A stretch of DNA of 64,000 bases from Perca fluviatilis (lineage: Eukaryota; Chordata; Actinopteri; Perciformes; Percidae). The stretch lies in contig NC_053127.1 in NCBI RefSeq assembly GCF_010015445.1, positions 11,319,776 through 11,383,775 on the forward strand. Direction: 5' to 3'. The position numbers were made by a program, and so were the translations under genes. Every line of letters starts with the position of its first letter. Within the stretch, counting starts at the first letter, position 1. Below, piece by piece: positions 25,266 through 36,059 of this stretch. The notes beneath the pieces were generated by a model. It did not search any database and was not told the origin of the DNA. It worked only from the letters and a program-made list of their open reading frames with translations.

Positions 25266-25634
25266 TAATTTATTATAAAGCCAACCAGTCCTCCAAACCA
25301 TATGACGATATAGGTTGTTTATTCCTACCCTCTAATACAACTCACAGGAGTGTTTCATTAATTAGCATCCCTAGAAGTGGCAGGAAATACGACCCATGGG
25401 AACGGTTGCGTTTTAAGTCGTTAACATTGTGAAACGGTCTCAGTTACCTTGAGGCACAAAAATGTATCCATAGATCTACCTACCAAGTAATATAGAGTGC
25501 AGAGGTGGCAGGCAGCTACAGAAAAAAACACCAACAGTTCCTGCCATATTGCTTCAGAATGCACATTTTACAAGGGAAAGTCACATAGACAGAAATCTAA
25601 TTTTGCTGCAGAGCTAAACACATCAGGGTACAAA

Positions 25635-25700
25635 ACAAGGCAGGTCCACTTTATTTATATAGCACATTTCAGCAACAAGGCATAAAAGATGCATGCTAAT
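25635..25700 (-). mobile_element. LINE/SINE 3' tail fragment
   Basis: CACTTTATTTATATAGCACA is the reverse of the common TGTGCTATATAAATAAAGTG tail of fish non-LTR elements. Only about 65 bp can be recognised. Confidence 0.5.
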
Positions 25701-26849
25701 CCCAAATTTCAAGGGAACCAGAGATGTGGAGTGAACCTTATCTTACAACAGATGTGCAGCACAGACAAACAAACTGAAGCTCAAGTATATTGGCACCTTA
25801 AGTGAAGAAAAGTTGCAACTATGCAAATAGATGTCAGTGAACGTGCTACTGACCGAACACCTCACTGTTCTTGTAGAGCCTCAGAGCTGCAATAACGACC
25901 TTTGCCCACCAGGAAAACTGCAATGCGCTGTAGAAACACCCACTCATTTGCATTCAGCAACTGCTGGACATCTACTCCTTCTCACCACCTGCATCCTTTC
26001 TTCTATGATATTTACCACGCACAGTACATTTGAATGAGCAAATACCATTAGGGTTTGGACTCGTTTCACTGCCCTTCACTTAAACAGGTGAGTGAAGCAA
26101 GATCACAAGCGCGGAAGAAGTCAGGGAAGGCAGGTACTCAGCAACTCTTGCTTGATTCATTTCCTTTTGTTCCCATAATCCGTTTACTACCCTCACTAAT
26201 GGCCCCTTTCCCAAGGCAAGAAGAAGAGCCCCAATTAAAAGAGCAATGTGTCAGGATTGGTTGACTTTCTTAACAATCAGCAAGCCATTGCAGAGACTAC
26301 AAATGTTGATTAGATTTACTTAATCTCTGACAATCTGTCAATATTATTTATTTATTATATATTTACATAATATCATCTATACATCATATTTTCTTACATA
26401 CAACTGCACGCTATCATTATTAGATTAGGATATTTAAAGTGGCCATATTATGCTCATTTTCAGGTTTATAATTGTAATTTGAGATTGTATTAGAATAGGT
26501 TTACATGGTTTAATTGTCAAAAAACACCATATTTTTGTTGTACTGCACATTTCTGCAGCTCCTCTTTTCACCCTGTGTTCAGGTCTCTGTTTTAGCTACA
26601 GAGTGAGACCTCTCAACTTCTGTAAGATCTTTGTTGTCAGTCGCACATGCGCAGTAGCTAGGTAAGGATTACATGAGCTAGCTGACCGTTTCTCCAACTT
26701 CGGCCTGTACAAGGCAGGATTAGCCGGGAGACTTCTTCTAACCGAGGGCGCACTTCCAACTTTGCGTGGAATACATGCAGAACAAGGACATGTAAGTAGT
26801 TCTATACAATTTATTTTGTAGATTAGGGTGAATTTGTGTATGTTGTAGC

Positions 26850-27889
26850 CAGTGTTTGGAATAACGCCGTTATTTTTTCAGTAACGGGGTAATCTAACTA
26901 ATTACTTTTCCCGTCGTTACAACGCCGGTAACGTTACTGGACGTTAAATGCGGTGCGTTACTATGCATTGATTGAATAAACTGTGTAATCCGAACGCAAT
27001 CCTGGCTCACAGCTAGTGAGGAGGCGGGTTAATAACGAGGTAAGCGATTATGATTGGCTAAGGCAGAGTCATGTTTCCTGGTAGCCAATCAGAGCCAGTC
27101 TTTTTACACACATGCCAGCACACGTGCCACACACACACACACACAACAGCTAAACAGATTCAGCAGAGATGGCGAGTCAGGAGAAATCCGATGAAAAGTT
27201 GGCATTTTCAAAGTGGAGATATAAGCACTACTTCAAATTCATTGTGGTCAAAGGCAAGAACGTGCATGTAATGTGTACATTATGTCCAGGAGCGAAGACT
27301 TTGTTGACATCCGTTGTAAGCAACACTAATTTAATCAAGCATCTCACAACGACACGCATCTGCAAAGCTAGTGGCCAAAACCACCTGTACCTCCACCACA
27401 GATGATAGCTCGCCATCCACTAGCAAAGAAGGACTCGGAGCAAAGTCCTCCAAGCAGCAAAAGCTAGATCTTTCTGCCTCACAACAAAAACCTATGACAC
27501 AGGCTGAAGTCAACCGTATGACAGGCAGGTATGTTGTTAAAAGTATATGTGTCATATAAGTTTATATGGTGTAACGGTTTACTTTTCTTACAAAGCTAAT
27601 ACTTGAAGTGCAGGATAAATCTCTTGCTGTCTGTTGACGTGCAATAAATATTGAAAGTTATGTACGTTAAACACTTGTCTGTTCTACTCATTTCAACGGA
27701 ATTGTGAAAACTGCTAAAAAAAATCCAAATTCTTTGACATATAGCAACTTTTTTTTTTTAAGTAACGCAAATAGTTACTTTCCCTGGTAACAAGTTACTT
27801 TTATTATATAGTAATTCAGTTACTAACTCAGTTACTTTTTTGAACAAGTAGTGAGTAACTATATTTTTAAAGTAACGTTCCCGACACTG
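26850..27889 (+). mobile_element. hAT element carrying a BED zinc-finger exon
   Basis: GTTGTAGC at 26842-26849 and 27890-27897 is a perfect 8-bp duplication flanking ends CAGTGTTTGGAATAACG and, inverted, AACGTTCCCGACACTG. Inside, an ATG at 27169 opens a BED-type zinc finger: tryptophan at residue 16, CTLC at residues 36-39 and the first zinc histidine at residue 58. The frame continues past a shift near 27351 to a good donor CAG|GTATGT at 27528/27529. No catalytic DDE part follows, so this is a non-autonomous derivative of a ZBED-like hAT transposon. Confidence 0.85.
27169..27528 (+). pseudogene. BED-finger exon of a hAT transposase, frameshifted
   Basis: The reading frame begins MASQEKSDEKLAFSKWRYKH and reaches KHLTTTR. 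Near 27351-27353 one extra base moves the expected second zinc histidine into the next frame. That frame then runs HASAKLVAKTTCTSTTDDSS and on to AEVNRMTGR at a GTATGT donor. Cx2C followed by Hx3H fits the BED domain, which binds DNA in hAT transposases. Without the rest of the transposase it can have at most DNA-binding potential, and the frameshift removes the intact finger. Confidence 0.75.
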
Positions 27890-28847
27890 GTTGTAGCAGT
27901 GTTTTGCCATTGAGAACGAGCTAGCATGCTAACGGTTAGCCCCCTAGGCCCCTCGTTTCGGCTAGTAACGTAGAAAGCCGTGCAGATTTTGAACAGCTCA
28001 CCCGGAGACTGAAGGCAGGAAACATTCAAAAAACGTATCTCACTCAAAACAACATAATGTTTTTTTTTTTCAAAGTTTGTATGCGTGTGGAAGCACCATA
28101 GACACAAAATAACACCCCAAATCCCAGAAAAAGTGTTTTTTCATAATATGGACACTTTAAAGTTTTAGTGTAGATAAATTGGCCCTCATAAGATTCCTGA
28201 TGCAATGGGAAGTCCTGTGTTGAAGGAAAGGAAGCATTATTACTGTACAGACCTCAGATTATGAAAAACACAGTTTGCAGGATAAAAAAAAAAAGTTTGC
28301 TTTACATTTACACCGTCACAATCTACACAAACTCAAACAGGTTTTGGGGCTATTATGACGTCTTGAGCTGAGCCGCAGGAACTGGATATAGCCCTATTCA
28401 TTCATTCATTCGGTTTTGAAGGACCAGTAACTTTCCAACACACTCCAATACTTATTTTAGTTTAAGCCTACAGTAGGAGTGTGCACTGTGCAGCTGTTTA
28501 AGAAAAAATTGTAGGAAAAACACTGTACATTTAAAGTAATAATTTCACATAAGCCTTGACTAACAGACAACATTTCTCAGCTACGAAGTTTTAACCTTTA
28601 AAGAAACCGACCCGGTATATCAAACCTTTGTGTGGCTGCTTGTTCTGTGTAGCCACACAATGGGTAGTGTAGTATTTCACAAAGAACAAGGCTTATATGA
28701 GATCAGACCTGCTGACGGCATATGTCATTATGCCTTCTGACAGCTCATTGATCATCTATCTTACATTTTAAAAGCTGTAGGCATTTCAGTTCTGGTGTTT
28801 TTTTGTTTTTCAACAAGTCTTAACATGATTAATACGGAAGAGGATTA

Positions 28848-28900
28848 AAGTCAGAATTCTAAGAATAAAGTCAGAATTCTGAGATTACACTCAGAACTCA
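28848..28900. repeat. Short tandem repeat around GTCAGAATTCT
   Basis: AAAGTCAGAATTCTAAGAAT is followed by AAAGTCAGAATTCTGAGATT and a decayed third copy. The same 19-22 bp unit is common in fish introns. Confidence 0.7.
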
Positions 28901-29058
28901 AAACATTTTTCACATGTGGCCCTCATCCTCATCCGTAGACTAAGGATCTGAGGTAGTAAGATGATTTTAAATAACGATAAATAATCATTAGAAATCAATT
29001 CAATAAATTAATTTAATACTTATCAAGTCTATATGAATCTGGCTATCCTGCCACTCAC

Positions 29059-29251
29059 CATGGCCAGAGGGATGATGGCCTGAATATCTCGCTGCACCAC
29101 TGTCAACTCCGTCACAACCTTCTCTGAATCGGGAGGTGGATTTTGGCCCTTGTAGTCAATGTTCCAGTTGATCCTTCTGGTCACCGAGAGGCTGGTGAAG
29201 TTCTCCATCTCGAAATCCAACTGCATCACCTCGACATTACCCAATACATCC
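29059..29251 (-). CDS. tmem132e: TMEM132E-like exon with LDFEMENFTS motif
   Basis: This 193-nt exon runs from acceptor GTCTGGCAG| (29252/29251) to donor ATG|GTGAGT (29059/29058). One base completes a glycine codon begun in the 38792-38652 exon, then 64 codons end in phase 0. The product reads DVLGNVEVMQLDFEMENFTS, LSVTRRINWNIDYKGQNPPP, DSEKVVTELTVVQRDIQAII, PLAM. The QLDFEMENFTS and RRI-W-IDYKG segments match TMEM132E as I recall it, and QRDI-AI-PLAM is a family block. NFT is a potential N-glycosylation site. The residues belong to the extracellular domain. A 116-bp inverted repeat starts about 190 bp upstream in transcript direction. Confidence 0.92.
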
Positions 29252-29437
29252 CTGCCAGACCATAAAAACACAAAAAAAAACTAATTAAATTTAATTAAAA
29301 TTTCATTTAAAATGAATAAAAAAAAAGCCCAAATGTCAGTTACAGCAACATATTCATGAAAAACACAAAATAACAACAAACACTGCCACTGCATACGTTT
29401 TGGAAATTTAATTGTGGACTGCAAAAGTTTTTTACTG

Positions 29438-29752
29438 ATAAAGAACAAATACTAAAATAAATCATCTGACAAGTATCTACTTGTCTCGAAAGCTTCTGGC
29501 TGCAGTGCTTTACATGTTGAAGCCTTAATGAATACATTATGTCTTTTTTCAACTATCAGTTTTTTAAATTATCAAACATGCCATTTAATGAGCTGTCGAC
29601 ACATTGCTCTGCAGTTATTTTTAAAGTTACCCCTAAGTTGAAAAAAGACATAATGTATTCATTAAGGCTTCAACATGTAAAGCACTGCAGCCAGAAGCTT
29701 TCGAGACAAGTAGATACTTGTCAGATTATGTATTTTAGTATTTGTTCTTTAT
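29438..29752. repeat. Long inverted repeat: 116-bp arms, 83-bp spacer
   Basis: The arms at 29438-29553 and 29637-29752 are nearly perfect reverse complements; the only differences I see are in the outermost 30 bp. The inner junctions are ...GTCTTTTTTCAAC and GTTGAAAAAAGAC.... The same short peptide, MYSLRLQHVKHCSQKLSRQV, is therefore readable on both strands. No gene is implied. Near-identity of the arms suggests recent origin or gene conversion. Confidence 0.95.
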
Positions 29753-29861
29753 TCAATTTTTATATTCTACATCTGCATATCTGAAGTGTCTTTTTTGTGG
29801 AACATGAAATACATAAACAGGAACAGGCAGCATTATAAGTGCCTTGCTAAAAAATTTTATC

Positions 29862-29924
29862 CTTCTTTTTTTTTTTTTTTTTCTTAATTTAAACCAAAAA
29901 AAAAAAAAAAAAAAAAAAAAATTT

Positions 29925-29984
<60 letters not shown>

Positions 29985-30480
29985 TTAAAAATTTAAAAAA
30001 ATTTAAAAAAAAAAAAAAAATAAAAAAAAAAAAAAAAAAATAAATAAAAAATTAAATTAATAATATATTTAATAATTTAAAGATAAAAAAAAAGTAAAAA
30101 ATAAAATAAAAAAATAATAAAAATATTATAAATAAAAATTAAAAAAAAAAAAAATTAAAAAAAAAATAAAAAAAAAAAAAGAAAAAAGAGGAGAGAAAAA
30201 GAAAAGGAAATTAAAAAAAAAAAATTTAAATTTTAAATAATTAAAAAATTTGAATTAGAAGTAGAGAATAAAAAAAATATATTAAAATTAATAAAAATAA
30301 ATTTTTATAAATTTTATTTTTTTTTATTTTTATTTTATGTTTTAAAATAAAAATTTAATAAATAAATATTATTAATTTAAAAAATATATTAATTTTTATA
30401 AAAAAATTAAATAAAATTAATAAAATTAATATTTATTTTATTTTAAATAATTTTTAATAATTTTTATTTTATTTTTAAAG

Positions 30481-30520
<40 letters not shown>

Positions 30521-31080
30521 AGAAGGGGGGGGGAGGGGGTGAGGGGGGGGGGGTGAAGAAAATAAAAAAAAATGTAGTTTTAAAAAAAATTTAAAATTTT
30601 TTTTATTTTTTTAAAAAAAAATTTTAATTTTTTATTTTATAGTTTTGTTGGGAAAATTTAAAAAAAATAAATAAAAAAATTTTAAAAAATAAATTTTTTA
30701 ATTTTTTTTTTTTTAAAATTTTTTGATTAGATAATGAGGGAGAATCTAAATTTTTTAATATTATAATCTCTACAGTAGGTAAAGGGGATTAAGATTTAGG
30801 ACTTTTGAGGGGGGAGGGGGGGATTTGAAAACTTTTTTTGGAAATAGATTTTAAAAATTTTTTAAAATAATATTTTTAATTTTTTTTTTTTGTTTTTTTT
30901 TTTTTTTTCTAAATGAGCGGGAATTAAAAAAAATAAATAAACAATATTAAAATTGATTTATATATTTTATATTTAAAGTTATAAGGAAATAAAATTTTTA
31001 GTTTTAATATTATTATATTTTTTTTAAAATTTTTTTTTTTTTTAAATTTTTATTATTTTTTTTTATTTTTTTTATTAAAG
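29862..31080. repeat. 1.2-kb A/T homopolymer block, suspect sequence
   Basis: Almost the whole stretch is runs of A and T, with rare G runs (30525-30552, 30807-30822) and only a few C. It begins and ends abruptly against ordinary sequence (left TTTTATCCTTC, right TTAAAGTACATAACG). No periodic unit is visible. It looks more like a collapsed or mis-called low-quality region than real satellite DNA. Confidence 0.7.
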
Positions 31081-32546
31081 TACATAACGTAGTTTGCACC
31101 TTCACAAAATAAAATCATAGCTTTATTGTCTTGTATTGAAATGACAGAAGAGCTGAATGTACTTTTAATATAGTTTTCCGATTGACCACAGTATTCTGGT
31201 TGGATCAATGAAATAATATAAAATGAGATTTCAGAATAAAAGCCAGTATCTAGCAGTTGGCTTCCGTTGGAGTGTAGTCAATGTTATGCATTCAGCAAAT
31301 TTCATGTATAATGTCAGTCAAATTCACTGATGAAATGAATGTCCTAACATTCCATTCAGCTCCTTCAGTCCAATCGGTGGATCTCAGACTGACAAACCCA
31401 AGGCAGTTAACATGGCTGTAGGATGCTAAAGTTCACAGTGTGCTTGAGTTCCATGACTAGACAATTGACTGAAATTATACCATTCTTTACTTGCATAGAT
31501 TTCATTACTTGATGTAAAAAATAAGCAGCAAAAGCAACCGTAGAGATATTCAGGTTTCGATGTAAACACTAAAGCTGTAAATTGACAATCCACCATTACT
31601 ATTAGTGGGCTTTATGATTTTGTTGTCCAGCCATTATGATAAGTGGTTTCATGAATATACATGAATCATTCTCTCATGCCGCAATTTAATCCTTTAGTGC
31701 CATAATCCCTTTATAAACCGTTTTTTTTGTCTAGTCACAAACCCTGAATACGAAACGTTCCTTCTATAAAACTAAAAGGATTTGTAGACACCTGGATGAA
31801 CCTTACTTGAAGCTAACTAATGACTTATTAATGCACCAAGCTAATATGTCTCTACATCTCATTTTGCACAGCTGAGATCAAAGTTACATTTCGCTCTGCC
31901 CACTGTCTTCCAAGGAGGTTTGTCTGAACCTCCCTGCTTTTCAGTACCCTTGGTGGTCGCCGTTTCCTATTCAAGCATTGGACCGGTCATCTTAAACAGC
32001 CTAAAATGGAGCAAAATCTACCAATCGAGCATTAGAGTTCATTCTTGCCCTTAGAAATAGCGGTTTAAAAAAATCATTCACTCAAGTCCACTTACTAGCT
32101 TTTGCTATGGCTTGAAGTTGAAAGCTCCAGAAAAAGCGAGCAAATGGCTCTTGAGTTAAGATAATTTTTTCATGTTATTTGTCATGTTATTTTGTCTGGA
32201 ACCTGGAAAAGTGTTCACCGTAAATGTAAAATGTACGTTACTGAAACCATCTGTAAAACATTCACCGTCAATGTGTAATAATTTGTTTTCTTACATTATC
32301 CTGCCCTAGCAATTAAAGCAGGATTGAGGTTAATATGGTTTACCATTTTTACAGACTTTTCTAACACATCTAACTTGCTAAACTAGTATATGTATGCTTC
32401 TTTTATGTTTAATGTATGAAAAGACTGTAAGATGTTATGTTAAATTGACATTTGTGTAATGTGTGTGTTAAAAAAAAAAAGCTCTAAAATGAATAAATAT
32501 TCCAGCAGTAAGCGCGACTGTGCAGCATTTTGCCATTCTTATTCAA

Positions 32547-32744
32547 GTTATGGTTACGTTTAGAAATCTCAAAGCACTTGGTTAAGGTTAGGGAAAGATG
32601 GTGATCTTGGTAAAATATTGGAAAAGTCAACGGTGACTCAAAGCACTGGACAGAATGCATTGACTTATTCAATATTTAACCAAAACCAACATCTTTAACT
32701 AACCTTACCCAAGTGTTGTAAGTGTTACAAAGCCTAAACCTAAC
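32547..32744. repeat. Imperfect hairpin repeat (MITE-like)
   Basis: GTTACGTTTAGAAATCTCAA and CACTTGGTTAAGGTTAGGGA on the left are mirrored by TAACTAACCTTACCCAAGTG and AAAGCCTAAACCTAAC on the right. The arms are about 60 bp with gaps. GGTTAAGGTTAGGGAAAGAT is a phrase of a common fish repeat. Confidence 0.5.
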
Positions 32745-35700
32745 AACACGTAGGACATAGTACGCAGCTTCAAAGTCCGACCATCCAGCCCAGCCTCCTC
32801 ACTATGGCTTCCTGGTTTGGAAGACAGCAATCCAATTAAAAGTTGGCAAAGCAAGTTAGTCATATACAAATGTATTTTGTAGGTGACTGGGTTGGATTGT
32901 CTTGCTAATGCAACAGATAAAGCTTCATGTCAGACATCTCCCCCGATAATTAAGTTATTTGTGTTGTAATGAGAAAAAATCTAATCTGACGTGAGACTTA
33001 TTTATTTTCCTGAACTTTTTTCAACTTATGCATGGGTCTGTTGTGAGACGCTAAAACTGATGAGAAGTGACAGTTTTCTAATGGCATCCCTGCCTACTTA
33101 GATGGAGTTATTACATGCAAGGGATTAGTCAGTGATTGCCTCTGAATGAAAGCAGTGTGCAGGTCTTGTCAATAAAACAATCACTGCACCTCAGTGATGC
33201 TAGCTAGCATTCTTCTTCTTTCTTAAGGCCAGGGTGTAGAGCTTGTGCAAGGGGATTGCAAATTTGGTTCTGCCTCTCACTTTCAAATAACCGTAATTGC
33301 AGTGGCTGCAGATTCCCTTCTGACCAATCAATAGCTTTTGGTACGTAACTTGATTGCTCTGATGGCCGTGCACATGAAATATTTGAGCATTCTCTCTTTT
33401 CTCTTCTCTGCAGTGCAAAGATACCAAAGACTTTACTATCGCAAACATGCTAGTGATGTAGAAGCGATAACAGCCCTCCTGTTGCGAAAATCCTGCTTGT
33501 TGGGTTTGTAATCCTCAGGTTCAACAAGCCTTACATGAAACCGTCTCACTGGTGGCGAAGGGGCAAATTAAATCTCTCTCCACCCGTGACGAGAAGCATC
33601 CCGCCCAAAACTTCACCTTCAGCTGAGAGTGAAGCGCTCACTGTCTGTCCTTCACAAAAGCAGAGAGCCATCCTACCATTCAGTCTGAGAGCCTTTTAAT
33701 GAAAGCTGGATCAAACTATCTGTAAGAGCCTTCACCCACAAAAGGTTCCTCTCAGGAACATCATGATGAGATCTCAGCCTATTTGTCTCGACATCACTCA
33801 CTGAAAACAAACACCCCCGTCTGTCTGTGACACACTTAAGCTGTCATCAATATGGCCCACTGGAGTGAGTACATGTACAGCCGCTCAATACAGTGTCTAC
33901 TGCCACCACGCTGGGGGGAAAGAAAAATTATGTTCCCAATGCACTGATTTGGAATTTTTTAAATTGTAAAAATGTAGGCTAAAGCAGCTAAAAAAAAGGA
34001 GAAAAAATACATTTCTCCTTCACGTCATGCAATTAACCAGTTACATTTGACATTTTGACATGATTTTTGAGATCTGACTCAGAAGAACAGATTTAAAAAA
34101 AATATCACATCACTGTCTGTTTGCACAAGCTCTTAGCAGAATCCCTAATGATTGCGGTTTTAGATTTATATCTCTTACTCATTGCCTATAATAACAATAA
34201 CCAAACAATAAGCAAAACCATGTCACTTAAATTAGTGAGCGTTTTCCTCTCCACAGTTCTAGTAGCTACTGTGTTACAGTATGTCTGATTACATTTCCTT
34301 AGGGCATGTCCATTGGATTATAGGGTGACCTTTTCATCAAAATACTAAATTATGCATGTGTTAGCTAATTAATGTCATTTGAGTCCAGTTCTTAAGGTTT
34401 CAGAGAAAAAAAGGAATTACCCCTCCACAAGGAAATGTTTTGGTGCTCGGTTCTTCATTATCTTCCATTATTAAAATGGGCAAGCAAGTAACATAACAAT
34501 ATTGTTGTTGATATTGATGTTGGAAATAAAGCCATATTCAAAAAGTAGTGGGCGGTAATATAAATGGCTCAAGAAAGTCCGGTCTTGTTTCCATCAAGTT
34601 AATGATGTTGGATCATGTCTGTATAACACAAAGTATATATTTTAAAAGCTGTAGCTTGGGGCTTTTTCAGAGCTCAGGAGGATTTCATTCTTTGATCAGA
34701 GGTCTGTTTGAACTGATTAACAGGGGAGAGTTCATTGGATCAAAGCACTGCAAGGCAAAGTTGCAACAACTGAAGAACAGAGATGGTGAACAGAGGGCTC
34801 AGAATGGTCCATGCTTAAGTCTATGATAGAAAGTCTAGAGCACTTGAGTCTATAACACTGATTTAAAAAAAAAGCATTTAAAGCTATTTTCCAATATACA
34901 ATAAATAACTTATGGGCTCTGAAAAAGGAATGAAATATATCTGTCATCTTTAGCTGCTCTAATCCTGTAAAAACTCCCTCCAATCACTGCTCTATAGTCC
35001 TCCAGGTAACAGCGGTTTTCCTGCATTGAGGAATTGTTGGCGCCTCCCAAAGAGGTTTTAGCCAGCCCCAAAGGAAAGTCCCCAGTGCCAAAATGATAAG
35101 AATTGAGGGGAAAAAACAGCACTTCAAATCCTCTCCGACTGTGTTTAATAGCAATTTACCTATCAACAGTTGAAAAAGCAGAACATAAACTTAATAGGAG
35201 CGCTTATCTCAGTTTTACTGTCCAGAGTCAGGCTGTGCCGGACTCTCCCGGTGATTTTAACGGTGGTATTTTAATATTAATATTATTTTTTTAAGCAGTT
35301 TTGTTGATTGGGGTTTCATTTACTCAAGGATAATAGACATTTTTGTTTATCAAATTGTCAGAAATAATAGGCAAACGCATATAGATTTCTGTCAAATAAG
35401 CTAACAGACTCGTTGCCTTTACTGTACGCAAACTGATCATGCTTACTGTCGTGCGTTGTCAACCCCCCAAATCTTGCTAGCTTTTCAACATTACCAACCC
35501 TGCCTTAAAAGCAAAAGTTCAAAATTCGGGTGAGATCCACAACTAACCAAAACTCATCTTATAAATGATCGGTTATTACTCTTGTCCCGACTGTGACAAT
35601 GGTAATGCCACAGCCATTTCAAGAACATTATTCATTTGGAATCCATTGGCCGTGATCAATAATGCATTGGTTCATGTGGCGTTATCAACGAGCTGCCGTT

Positions 35701-35984
35701 AGAATGGGACTGTTCCAGATGGAGGGTTACAGAAAAATAAATACGTTAAATAATTCCAACACTGACTAAAGAGTGATCTGATGAAGAGAAACTCCAAGAT
35801 AAGAAAAGAATAATAAAGAGAGGAGAGTGATGAAGAGATCACCCTGAAGGGAAAACATCAGCTTCAAGTAATTTGGAGCAAACAAAGCCAGATGTTCAAA
35901 CAGAAATGGTACTATGATTTATTCACCAATGAGATGCGAAATTATGCACGTGTGTGTAATTTGTCTTTTTTGGGGGAGAGGTGA

Positions 35985-35987
<3 letters not shown>

Positions 35988-36057
<70 letters not shown>
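35988..36057. repeat. (GT)n microsatellite, about 70 bp
   Basis: A pure TG run ending in a G run. It is read as (CA)n in the minus-strand transcript. Confidence 0.98.

Positions 36058-36059
<2 letters not shown>

Larger units (their letters stand above)
26433..28160. mobile_element. Outer MITE interrupted by a hAT/ZBED insertion
   Basis: The left end TTTAAAGTGGCCATATTATG matches the inverse of the right end, CATAATATGGACACTTTAAA. Removing the 1040-bp insertion and one 8-bp duplicate leaves about 680 bp. Internal phrases such as CTCATTTTCAGGTTTATAAT and TAGGTTTACATGGTTTAAT belong to a family I recognise from teleost genomes. It has no coding capacity. Confidence 0.75.
18162..29058 (-). other. 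tmem132e: Intron (10.9 kb) between the 29251-29059 and 18161-18018 exons
   Basis: The intron is bounded by donor ATG|GTGAGT and acceptor CTCTGTAG|G preceded by CTCTCTCT. It holds the LINE tail at 18657-18895, a hAT element at 19429-20640, LINE-type tails at 25159-25265 and 25635-25700, a MITE at 24328-24635, the nested pair at 26433-28160 and a short GTCAGAATTCT repeat near 28850. I see nothing recognisable in about 20650-24320 and 25700-26430. A 128-residue minus-strand open frame at 21357-21743 has no recognisable features. Confidence 0.85.

Noticed and set aside
29340..29784. Identical peptides readable on opposite strands
   Set aside because: They come from the two arms of the inverted repeat, not from a gene pair.
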